DNA of 12,132 bases, taken from assembly GCA_030642205.1 (NCBI GenBank), contig DAOWOF010000050.1, forward strand, positions 1 to 12,132. Reading direction: 5' to 3'. The notes below the pieces were generated by a model. The model had not been told where the DNA came from, did no database searches, and was given only the letters and a program-made list of their open reading frames with translations. Source of the DNA: Desulfobacteraceae bacterium (GTDB lineage Bacteria > Desulfobacterota > DSM-4660 > Desulfatiglandales > Desulfatiglandaceae). Within the stretch, counting starts at the first letter, position 1, and each line of letters starts with the position of its first letter. Positions 1 to 6,253 of the stretch are shown piece after piece. Made by a program: the position numbers and the translations under genes.

Positions 1-864
1 GCACTAAAAGAAAGTTTGATCGATGTTGTAATGTCATGCGTCAATGCTGTTGGGGTGGATGTTAATACCGCCAGCTATCAGCTACTTTCATATGTTTCCG
101 GTTTGGGACCCCAACTTGCAAAAAACATAGTTGCTTACAGGGATGCTAATGGACCCTTTCCAGATAGAAAATCTTTAATGAATGTGACCCGTTTAGGCGC
201 TAAGGGCTTTCAGCAGGCCGCAGGATTTTTGCGGATTAACAACGGTGATAATCCTCTTGATTCCAGCGCTGTTCATCCTGAAAGTTATCCTATAGTTGCA
301 AAAATAGCTGATGATCTGGACTGCTCGATTCAGAAACTTATAAAGAATAATGAAGTGCAAAAACAAATCAGGATTCAAGATTATGTCTCAGAAGAAGTTG
401 GGCTCCCCACTTTAAATGATATTATATCAGAATTGGCTAAACCTGGTCGAGATCCAAGGGAAAAGTTTGACAATGTTGTTTTTGCTAAGGGCGTTCGGGA
501 GTTGGAAGATTTAGCGGCCGGGATGAAATTACCTGGAGTTATAACAAATATTACTGCCTTTGGCGCCTTTGTGGACATTGGTGTCCATCATGATGGTTTG
601 GTGCATATAAGCGAACTTTCTGATCATTTTGTAAAGGATCCTCACAAACTCGTAAAGGTTAATGAGAAGGTACAGGTAAGAGTTTTAAAGGTTGATACGG
701 AAAGAAAGCGTATATCACTTTCATTGAAAAGTGATGAAGGCAAAAATCGTAATAAGGTATTGGTAAAAGAAAAAAAAGAGACTTCAAAACATAAAAAACA
801 AGGTGTAAAAAAGCAATCCGGGGGCGCCTTCAATAACCCGTTTATTGATGCTTTTAAACGATGA
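1..864 (+). CDS. tex: Tex-family transcription accessory / RNA-binding protein, C-terminal part (5' end outside window)
   Basis: The reading frame is open from the first base, so this is the last 287 codons of a larger gene; full-length Tex proteins are about 700-780 aa. Tex is a cytoplasmic nucleic-acid-binding protein linked to transcription and RNA turnover. The visible part begins in the helix-hairpin-helix region (SGLGPQLAKNIVAYRDANG, about residues 33-51 of the fragment), which is highly typical of the family. After a linker there is a C-terminal S1 RNA-binding domain (about residues 178-245, with ITAFGAFVDIGVHHDGLVHI and the RKRISLSLK strand). The end is a lysine-rich tail finishing in a DAFKR sequence before TGA. 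The YqgF-like nuclease fold and the N-terminal part would lie upstream. It converges on the queuosine-salvage gene. The family call is confident; the physiological role in this organism is not shown. Confidence 0.95.
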   Translation, partial: ALKESLIDVVMSCVNAVGVDVNTASYQLLSYVSGLGPQLAKNIVAYRDANGPFPDRKSLMNVTRLGAKGFQQAAGFLRINNGDNPLDSSAVHPESYPIVAKIADDLDCSIQKLIKNNEVQKQIRIQDYVSEEVGLPTLNDIISELAKPGRDPREKFDNVVFAKGVRELEDLAAGMKLPGVITNITAFGAFVDIGVHHDGLVHISELSDHFVKDPHKLVKVNEKVQVRVLKVDTERKRISLSLKSDEGKNRNKVLVKEKKETSKHKKQGVKKQSGGAFNNPFIDAFKR

Positions 865-916
865 TAATCGAGCAAAAAGTCGCTTTGTAACTTTTATGGG
901 GGAGGACGCCTTCCAC

Positions 917-965
917 GGCAGGCCCTTCTGCCTGGTGCTCTGTACGCAGACAGGCACTCTGTCTG
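917..965. other. GC-rich hairpin cluster between convergent genes (possible bidirectional terminator or palindromic repeat)
   Basis: This stretch is clearly richer in GC than its surroundings and holds several overlapping inverted repeats. CAGACAG (947-953) and CTGTCTG (959-965) form a perfect 7-bp stem with a 5-nt loop. CAGGC (919-923) and GCCTG (930-934) form another. Alternatively TGCCTG (929-934) pairs with CAGGCA (951-956), with TCTG/CAGA inside closing a TACG loop. It lies between the stop codons of tex and qng1, where a terminator is expected, but neither side has a U-tract. It could be a terminator, a REP-like element or neither. Confidence 0.35.
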
Positions 966-1000
966 TTGATGGACTGTTTATACCTTCATCAACCGATAAA

Positions 1001-1969
1001 TTAATAAAAACAGGTCAATGTTCTATGGTATGGTTTGATCCTGTACTTGTTATCCTGACCTAAATTCCATAGTAGCCAATCTATTTCGATTGCCATCAGC
1101 TTTTTGCCCATACCATTTAATTCTCTTCGTATGAGTTCAACAGCCCAAATAGTATTGGCCCGGATTTCCACTTCTTCCGGACTTCCAGGTTCCAGCAGGA
1201 TCTTTTTATCAACTTTTTCTGATAGAATTTTGTTGTACTCAAGTATATCTATTTGGCGGAGGACCTGAGGCAATTTGTAATCGGCAAAGGCCGTTAATTG
1301 ACTAATATCGTCAAAAAATCCCCATTTTTTACCATTAAAGGCTCCAAATAGATCTGAGACAAAAATCTGGGCCCTCTTTAAAAAAAAGACATGCTGATTA
1401 TCATATATTGCAATATCTTGAAAAGATACCAGCTGATCAGCTAATAATCCTACCAGAGTCATGGCTGAATTATTGGCTGCCTCCACCAGAAGATGAGGCT
1501 TTCCTCTATATCTTTCTATTAATAATCTACCAAGGTCGTTCAGTGCTCTTACTCTTTGCTCCATAAGTTGTAAATTACCACAAGGACCAAGGGTCTCTTT
1601 TAATTGATCCATGGAAAGTGTGGCCAGATATTCAGGGTGAATTATCTTATTCTTTGATTGTATAGCGCGCTTGAGAGCGATTGCCATGGCATTATATCCG
1701 GAGGTCTTTTTTGAATTATACTCAAATTCCCATTTGGCATTATTCCCTGATGGCCAAAAACAGAAATTGAGACTGTCTAATACGAGTAAATAGGCCACAG
1801 TATCTATGCCACCATCAAAAAAATGGTGATAGTTGTCCCACGGAGGGAGCTTATTTTGATTGATGAAGAATTCTTGGCAAAATAGGGATAAGGCTTTTTT
1901 ATTAATTCGAACAAATTGATTTGCAGAGACTACTTTTTTGACAGAAGCAAGTACTTTTTCCATTGGCAT
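1001..1969 (-). CDS. qng1: Queuosine salvage protein (queuosine 5'-phosphate N-glycosylase, Qng1/DUF2419 family)
   Basis: The 322-residue product matches the queuosine-salvage family over its full length. Family members cleave queuosine 5'-phosphate to release the queuine base, which can then be reused for the tRNA wobble modification. Recognisable blocks in order are HHFFDGGIDT (48-57), LLVLDSLNFCFWP (61-73), FFLKRAQIFVSDL (195-207), LTAFADYKLPQVLR (225-238), GSPEEVEIRANTIWAVE (262-278) and the C-terminal HRTLTCFY (315-322). No signal peptide or membrane segment is seen, so it is cytoplasmic. The ATG at 1969 was used; an in-frame ATG two codons later (1963) is equally possible because neither has a clear Shine-Dalgarno. 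A TATACT hexamer sits just upstream (about 1977-1982, minus strand), so the message may be nearly leaderless. No other queuosine genes are adjacent. Confidence 0.88.
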   Translation of the reverse strand: MPMEKVLASVKKVVSANQFVRINKKALSLFCQEFFINQNKLPPWDNYHHFFDGGIDTVAYLLVLDSLNFCFWPSGNNAKWEFEYNSKKTSGYNAMAIALKRAIQSKNKIIHPEYLATLSMDQLKETLGPCGNLQLMEQRVRALNDLGRLLIERYRGKPHLLVEAANNSAMTLVGLLADQLVSFQDIAIYDNQHVFFLKRAQIFVSDLFGAFNGKKWGFFDDISQLTAFADYKLPQVLRQIDILEYNKILSEKVDKKILLEPGSPEEVEIRANTIWAVELIRRELNGMGKKLMAIEIDWLLWNLGQDNKYRIKPYHRTLTCFY

Positions 1970-2359
1970 TGTTCATTTAGTATAGTCGAAAGGCCATCGT
2001 TATCGTTCCATTTGACCATTAAAAGCATAACAAAATACCATAGCATTTAGTCTTCCTTCTCAGCCTTGCAGGAAAATGACAGAAGCTATTATAGCCTTCA
2101 ACTGTATGCTTTTCTGTTTTTGATTGTATATTCTTGTCGTTTTACATCATTGCTTTGTCTCGTCCATAAACGAAATTACCCTTTCGGAACTACAAGAGAA
2201 AACGGATTCAATTGTACTTGCTAAGGGAATAAAAGTTAAATATGATAGGAAACGAGGTGCCATAACTATAATAGATTCATTTTTTTAAGGGGGAAAGTAA
2301 AGAGAAAATCCTTAAAAATTATACTCAAAGCCTTAAATACTTAATTATTTGGTACTAAT
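1970..2359. other. Divergent intergenic region, about 390 bp, no convincing gene
   Basis: This AT-rich spacer separates the minus-strand queuosine-salvage gene from the plus-strand radical SAM gene, so promoters for both should lie here. I see no strong -35/-10 pair towards the plus-strand gene and no clear Shine-Dalgarno before its ATG. An imperfect palindrome lies near 2081-2099 (GAAGCTAT and ATAGCCTTC, with one bulged base). The only protein-like signal is the short frame described separately (2124-2288). No tRNA-like or repeat structure was recognised. Confidence 0.5.
2124..2288 (+). pseudogene. Short open frame, possible remnant or tiny gene of unknown function
   Basis: From a TTG at 2124 to TAA at 2286-2288 there is an open frame of 54 codons. 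The first part looks random, but from about 2163 onward the translation looks like ordinary protein (SINEITLSELQEKTDSIVLA, then a lysine/arginine-rich stretch ending in IDSFF). There is no ATG or GTG in frame and no ribosome binding site before the TTG. I do not recognise a family. It may be the 3' end of a decayed gene, or chance. It precedes the radical SAM gene by 71 bp on the same strand. Confidence 0.2.
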
Positions 2360-3601
2360 ATGAGAAAAGAAGCCAGACGAGATTTTGGAAAATGCCGAGC
2401 CTGTAATGCCTGCCAGGATTTGATAGCCTGTCCCGGAGGAGGGCTTAGGACAGGAGAAAAATGTATTGGCTGCGGGGCATGCTATTGGGTCTGCCAACAT
2501 AACGCGATTGAAATGGTACCCGCGGATGATCTGGGAAAGGTCTCAATCAAGGTCGATGAGGATTTTTTTGAAGTCTCAAACGGAATTACAGTCCTTAAGG
2601 CCCTTGAAGATCTGGGATTTCACATCAAGGATTTTCCCGATGAGGAGGAGGGTATCTACGCGCCTTGTAAAACCGGAGGATGCTGGTCTTGTGCTCTTGA
2701 AATCAATGGACAACTATTGCCCGCCTGTTTTACAGCTGTTAAGGATGGGGTGCAAATCAAAACTGCCTCTGAAAATCTTATTCCCAAAAGAAAGATTGGC
2801 GGCTTTTTTGGACATATGGCAGGTGGCGTTGGAACCCCCTGGCAACTAAAAGGACAAGATTCCATAATAGAAACAGTTTGTTTTACTGTGGGATGTAATT
2901 TTCACTGCCCACAATGCCAAAACTGGATTATAACTTTTATGAGCGTTCTTGACCCCCTAACACCCAATGAAGCCGCAAGGAAAATGACATTGGTGAGGCA
3001 AAAAAACGAGGTGGATCGCATGACCATCTCCGGAGGTGAAAGCACTCTTAACAAAAGCTGGCTAATTCAGTATTTAACTGAGCTTAAAAGGTTAAATCCT
3101 GAGCCGCAAACCCGCTTCCATGTGGATACTAATGGATCTATACTTACCAAAGATTATATTGACAAACTTGTTCAAGCCGGTATGACCGATATTGGAATTG
3201 ATCTTAAAGCAGATAATATCAATACATTTATGAAGATTACCGGTCTTGAGAATCAAGAATTGGCCCAAAAATATAAAGATGTGGCCTTAAAGGCCGTTAA
3301 GTATATCCTGGAAAAATATCCTGATGTATTTTTAGGGATAGGCATCCCCTATAATCGGGAACTAACCAGCCTGGAAGAGATTGAGGTAATAGGGCAAAAA
3401 ATCGCGCGATTAAACCCTGATGTACAGGTTTCTGCCCTGGATTATAGAGCTGAATACATGCGGCCAGATCTTCCTCCTCCAACTGATCAGGAGATGAGGG
3501 AAGTACATTCTATTTTGAAAAGCACAGGGCTTAAGACTGTTATATGCCAAATCAGAGGAAACCATATTGGCCCGGATGGCAATCTCATATTGCCATCTTG
3601 A
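2360..3601 (+). CDS. Radical SAM protein with N-terminal [4Fe-4S] ferredoxin and [2Fe-2S]-like domains (PflA-like, COG1180 type)
   Basis: The 413-residue cytoplasmic protein combines three iron-sulfur modules. Residues 12-45 carry eight cysteines in ferredoxin style (C12, C15, C18, C24; C35, C38, C41, C45). Residues about 60-135 resemble a [2Fe-2S] ferredoxin-like domain, with C103-x4-C108-x2-C111-x11-C123, the spacing seen in succinate dehydrogenase iron-sulfur subunits. A radical SAM domain follows, with C179-x3-C183-x2-C186 (CNFHCPQCQNW) and the SAM-binding SGGE motif at 224-227. The QNW tail is typical of glycyl-radical-activase-like and related enzymes; the substrate cannot be read from the sequence. 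The ATG at 2360 is the only standard start after an in-frame stop at 2342, although no Shine-Dalgarno is visible. The gene heads a same-strand set with a MoaD-like protein and an E1-like enzyme, suggesting cofactor or enzyme maturation. Confidence 0.85.
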   Translation: MRKEARRDFGKCRACNACQDLIACPGGGLRTGEKCIGCGACYWVCQHNAIEMVPADDLGKVSIKVDEDFFEVSNGITVLKALEDLGFHIKDFPDEEEGIYAPCKTGGCWSCALEINGQLLPACFTAVKDGVQIKTASENLIPKRKIGGFFGHMAGGVGTPWQLKGQDSIIETVCFTVGCNFHCPQCQNWIITFMSVLDPLTPNEAARKMTLVRQKNEVDRMTISGGESTLNKSWLIQYLTELKRLNPEPQTRFHVDTNGSILTKDYIDKLVQAGMTDIGIDLKADNINTFMKITGLENQELAQKYKDVALKAVKYILEKYPDVFLGIGIPYNRELTSLEEIEVIGQKIARLNPDVQVSALDYRAEYMRPDLPPPTDQEMREVHSILKSTGLKTVICQIRGNHIGPDGNLILPS

Positions 3602-3663
3602 TGGATTTATAATTTAAGGCAGGTTTTTATCATGGCGCTAACTATACATTTAATCTTGATTTT

Positions 3664-3677
3664 AGGAGGGGAAAATG
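3664..3677 (+). promoter_or_regulatory. Strong Shine-Dalgarno deciding the start of the TAG-interrupted gene
   Basis: AGGAGG at 3664-3669 lies 5 nt before an ATG at 3675-3677. It is as strong as the site in front of the following MoaD-like gene. The internal ATG at 3852 has no correctly spaced site. This is the main evidence that translation begins upstream of the in-frame TAG. Confidence 0.8.
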
Positions 3678-4211
3678 ATCATAGACAGACCTGAATCATG
3701 GTATGTTTTTATTTTTAGCAATGAATATTTCCTGACGCCCAGTGACCCCGGTTCGTACATCAGATATAATGAAAAGCGTTTAACTAATAAAGAATACATC
3801 AAACACTAGGGGAAATGGGTCTTTTTCGCGGACAAAGATGAGATCGCGGAGATGGCCATTAAGCTGGATCCTTATGTTGAAAAGCAATCTATTCCTTGTA
3901 TAAAATATGATCGCACTCCTCAGAAATGGGCGGATCTGGAGCAATGCGTTATGTGTGTTTATTGCGATGACAGGCAAAAAGATGATATATGGAAAATCCT
4001 GAATCAATTTGGTGTTAAAGTCAAAGGCTGGTCCTATGAACGAGAGGTCATTGAAAAATGGCTTCCTGGCGGAATTCATTTAGAACGATGGATCGAACAA
4101 CATGATTTGCCAGAAAAAGAGGCTGAAAAGATCAGGGCAGAGTCTCGTCAAAAATACGATGAATGCTTTTTTGATAACCCGAATAATATCTGTATGGGCT
4201 GGAACCAGTAA
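3675..4211 (+). pseudogene. Conserved-looking protein of unknown function with one in-frame TAG at codon 45 (nonsense, error or recoding)
   Basis: From the ATG at 3675 the frame runs to TAA at 4209-4211 (178 codons before the stop) with a single interruption, TAG at 3807-3809 (codon 45). Both sides read as ordinary protein in the same frame: before it comes ERPESW-like soluble sequence ending EYIKH, after it GKWVFFADKDEIAEMAIKLD. The part downstream of an internal ATG (3852) would encode 119 aa. A C91-x2-C94-x2-C97 motif (CVMCVYC) may bind metal. The layout GKW, then CVMCVYCDD, then a WSYERE strand loosely recalls the Bles03/DUF1917 (eIF4E-like) fold; this is a weak guess. It sits between the radical SAM gene (73-bp gap) and the MoaD-like gene (11-bp gap). 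Function is unknown. TAG could be a nonsense mutation, a base-call error or a pyrrolysine codon. Confidence 0.6.
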
Positions 4212-4222
4212 AGGAGGGCTAT

Positions 4223-4498
4223 ATGAACGCCATTAGACTTGCGGGAAAATTTCGCAAATTAGTAAATGGACTTGAAGAGATCAATTTTAATGATGTCAGC
4301 TCCATTTCCGAATGCATAAATAGACTGGAGGATCTTTATCCCGGAGTAAAAGCTGCTATCTGTGATGAAAATGGCGAGGTCCTGAAAATTATTGATATAT
4401 TTGTTAATGGGGATAATATCCGTTCCCTTGAGGGCTTGTCTTCCAGATTAAAAGATGGGGATGAAATTGATATTATCTCCGCTTTCGCAGGCGGATAG
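4223..4498 (+). CDS. MoaD/ThiS-family small sulfur-carrier (ubiquitin-like) protein
   Basis: This 91-residue protein has the beta-grasp sulfur-carrier pattern: an N-terminal strand (MNAIRLAGKFRKL), a middle helix (SISECINRLEDLYPGV), IDIFVNGDNIRSLEGL, then LKDGDEIDIISAFAGG ending exactly in Gly-Gly. In MoaD and ThiS the terminal glycine is adenylated by an E1-like enzyme and converted to a thiocarboxylate that donates sulfur. It is slightly longer than typical MoaD (about 80 aa). AAGGAGG lies at 4211-4217, 5 nt before the ATG, overlapping the end of the previous gene's stop. The E1-like partner follows 129 bp downstream. The closest role is sulfur insertion into molybdopterin or tungstopterin, but another thiocarboxylate pathway is possible. 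Its stop codon is TAG, relevant to any idea of genome-wide amber recoding. Confidence 0.88.
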   Translation: MNAIRLAGKFRKLVNGLEEINFNDVSSISECINRLEDLYPGVKAAICDENGEVLKIIDIFVNGDNIRSLEGLSSRLKDGDEIDIISAFAGG

Positions 4499-4627
4499 TC
4501 CCCAGACTTTTTTCACCTTGGCCTTAGTGTCTGTCACGGAATAAGTATCATATTTCCAACCTAAATCTGAGCGCCAAATGCAACTTTCGTGACATACCCT
4601 TACTATAGTGGAAGAGGAAAAACAAAG

Positions 4628-5407
4628 GTGTTAAACGAGCATGAAAAGGAAAAATATAACCGCCAGTTAATACTGGATAATTTTGGGCTTGATGGGCAAG
4701 AGAGATTAAAACAGGCCAGGGTTTTGATTGCCGGGGCAGGAGGATTAGGCTCTCCAATTTCAATATATTTAGCCGCTGCCGGTGTCGGTACGATCAGGAT
4801 TATTGATAAAGATGTGGTCAGCCTGAGCAATCTGAATCGCCAGATTCTTTATAATAAGAAGGATATTGGGGGGAAAAAGAGTCTTCTGGCAGGGAATAAA
4901 TTAAAGAAATTAAATTCTGATATCAAAGTTGAGGCAATTGCAGAGACAATTGACAACAGCAATGTGTCCCAGCTTACCGCTGGTTTTGATATAATTATGG
5001 ATGCAACAGATAACTTTCAAACCAGGTACCTGCTAAATGAGGCGGCATTAAAAATACAGATTCCTTTTATTTATGGCGGTATATATGGTATGGAAGGTGC
5101 GTTGACGACCATAATCAGAGGTCAAAGCGCCTGCTTGAAATGCATATTTCCTTCTTCCCCCCCTCCTCTTCCCTGCCAATCCCCTGTACTTGGAGCTACA
5201 GCCGGTATAATTGGCTGTCTGCAGGCCATGGAGGCCATAAAATATCTGAGCCACACAGGAGAGCTTTTGCTTGACAGACTCTTGATCTTTGACGGTTTAT
5301 ATATGAATTTTCGTAAAATGAAGCTTAATCGAAACCCTGAATGTCCTGATTGTGGCAGATTTAGCTCAAGAGATAATAAATTTGGTGGATTCGTAAAAAA
5401 GCCATAA
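4628..5407 (+). CDS. HesA/MoeB/ThiF-family E1-like adenylyltransferase
   Basis: This cytoplasmic enzyme should adenylate the C-terminal glycine of the neighbouring MoaD-like protein. From the chosen start it is 259 aa. Visible features: KYNRQLIL (9-16), the nucleotide-binding GAGGLGS loop (36-42), acidic D60/D62, SNLNRQILY with the arginine R71, and DATDNFQTR (125-133) with the ATP/Mg-linked D128. Zinc pairs are C169-x2-C172 and C239-x2-C242. C183, in PLPCQSPVLG, falls where MoeB/ThiF proteins carry the reactive cysteine. There is no rhodanese domain, and the length matches single-domain HesA/MoeB. I prefer GTG at 4628: GGAAGAGG lies about 9-10 nt upstream and family proteins begin a few residues before the Y-R-Q motif. 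An earlier in-frame GTG (4589) would add 13 residues. The final gene of the plus-strand set. Confidence 0.88.
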   Translation: MLNEHEKEKYNRQLILDNFGLDGQERLKQARVLIAGAGGLGSPISIYLAAAGVGTIRIIDKDVVSLSNLNRQILYNKKDIGGKKSLLAGNKLKKLNSDIKVEAIAETIDNSNVSQLTAGFDIIMDATDNFQTRYLLNEAALKIQIPFIYGGIYGMEGALTTIIRGQSACLKCIFPSSPPPLPCQSPVLGATAGIIGCLQAMEAIKYLSHTGELLLDRLLIFDGLYMNFRKMKLNRNPECPDCGRFSSRDNKFGGFVKKP

Positions 5408-5661
5408 ACAGGCTTGGGGATGAGGAGTGGTTACCTTTTGACGATAAAAGACCTAACTCCTCAATAACTTCCAGGTAAATTTAATCATTGCCTGCATTAA
5501 AACCAGCGCCGGTTAAAAGATAATTTAATATCGTTTTACCCAAATTTATTGAGAAGTTACGTAATTAACTTGTGGTAAGTATATCTGCCATCAGGCCCAG
5601 TCAATATTGTCAAAAAATATTATATATACTAACAACTTTTAAGATATCTTTATTAGAAATA
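5408..5661. other. AT-rich spacer between convergent genes
   Basis: This region lies between the stops of the E1-like gene and the ferredoxin gene. The best hairpin near the ferredoxin end is a weak A/T-only one (AATATT at 5603-5608 and 5616-5621), which is not a convincing terminator. No ORF of note, repeat or RNA gene was recognised. Confidence 0.4.
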
Positions 5662-5850
5662 TTATGTTTCTGTGATTGTTATTGCTTCTTGTTCACAGAC
5701 TTCTACACAGCTTTCACAGCCTAAACACTCTTCGGCATTTACAGGAACGGATTTACCGTCTTCCATCTCATAGACGTCAACCGGACAGACTTCAACACAT
5801 TCTTCACAGCCTTCACATTTCTCTTCATCTACAACTATTTCATAGCCCAT
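5662..5850 (-). CDS. Small 2[4Fe-4S] ferredoxin
   Basis: A soluble, very acidic 62-residue bacterial ferredoxin and low-potential electron carrier. The first cluster motif is C12-x2-C15-x2-C18-x3-C22-P and the second C42-x2-C45-x2-C48-x3-C52, where the usual proline after the last cysteine is replaced by Glu. An ATG at 5862 would add four residues, but that ATG overlaps the GGAGG element (5856-5860) lying 5 nt before the ATG at 5850, so 5850 is the better start. The gene has its own promoter and sits beyond the dsr terminator, so it is probably transcribed separately from dsrMKJOP although it is on the same strand. It might serve cytoplasmic redox steps; its partner is not evident. Confidence 0.92.
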   Translation of the reverse strand: MGYEIVVDEEKCEGCEECVEVCPVDVYEMEDGKSVPVNAEECLGCESCVEVCEQEAITITET

Positions 5851-5934
5851 TTTTTCCTCCATTAAAACTCTTTGGTTTAAATGTTACAAATTGTTCCATA
5901 TTTATAAATTTTGATACTCATTTATTTTATTAGC

Positions 5935-5963
5935 CGAATAACAAAGAATAATATTCATGTCAA
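5935..5963 (-). promoter_or_regulatory. Sigma70-like promoter for the ferredoxin gene
   Basis: On the minus strand a perfect -35 TTGACA (5958-5963) is followed by a 17-nt spacer and a -10 TATTCG (5935-5940, 4 of 6 consensus bases). It points at the ferredoxin start, giving a leader of about 75-80 nt. This is a consensus match only. Confidence 0.5.
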
Positions 5964-6090
5964 GCCTTTTATCGTTTATTCTGACAAGGAAATCTGCCAA
6001 TAGAGATTAAGAAAGAATCATCGTGAAACCATAAAAAATACTTGACAAATTAGATAGTTATAATTGTTACTTAAGTAAAGATTTCTAAAT

Positions 6091-6124
6091 AAAAAGGCTG
6101 ATTAAAAAAATAATCAGCCTTTTT
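6091..6124. terminator. Strong bidirectional intrinsic terminator at the end of the dsr operon
   Basis: A perfect 14-bp inverted repeat, AAAAAGGCTGATTA (6091-6104) and TAATCAGCCTTTTT (6111-6124), encloses a 6-nt A loop. Both strands give a stem with a GGCTGATTA core, flanked by A-runs before and T-runs after, the classic rho-independent form. On the minus strand it begins 19 nt after the TAA at 6144-6146, which ends the displaced dsrP tail. This position supports the idea that dsrP originally ended there. Confidence 0.93.
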
Positions 6125-6143
6125 AGGATATTTCTTTATATCA

Positions 6144-6253
6144 TTACGCTGCTACTTCTTCTTTTACAGAAACAGCTATTTTATAAAGTAATGTCAGGAC
6201 AAAAAAACCAGTAGCCCATATGGCTAATGCTATCATAAATTCAGGGATTAAGG
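6144..6253 (-). pseudogene. dsrP: Out-of-frame C-terminal tail of dsrP (last transmembrane helix)
   Basis: Directly beyond the dsrP stop, the -1 frame encodes LIPEFMIALAIWATGFF, then VLTLLYKIAVSVKEEVAA and TAA at 6144-6146. This is a hydrophobic helix with a basic and then charged cytoplasmic end, just what NrfD-type DsrP proteins carry at their C-terminus after the EY-P motif where the upstream frame ends. Joining the frames would need one extra base or a -1 shift near 6248-6253 and would give a 385-residue protein. An internal ATG at 6236 could make a separate 30-residue peptide, but no ribosome binding site was seen. It is evidently part of dsrP. Confidence 0.8.

Noticed and set aside
845..1063. 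72-codon plus-strand frame between tex and qng1
   Set aside because: It spans the hairpin-rich spacer and overlaps the 3' end of qng1; the translation has no recognisable features and no ribosome binding site.
4533..4593. GTCACG/CGTGAC inverted repeat covering the early GTG start of the E1-like gene
   Set aside because: Only 6 bp with about 49 nt between the arms; too weak to call regulatory, and it could occur by chance.
6049..6124. Possible plus-strand small RNA from a TTGACA near 6049 to the terminator at 6091-6124
   Set aside because: The TATAAT-like sequence is only about 11-12 nt from the TTGACA, too close for a normal promoter, and the 17-nt position holds TGTTAC. The terminator is explained by the dsr operon.
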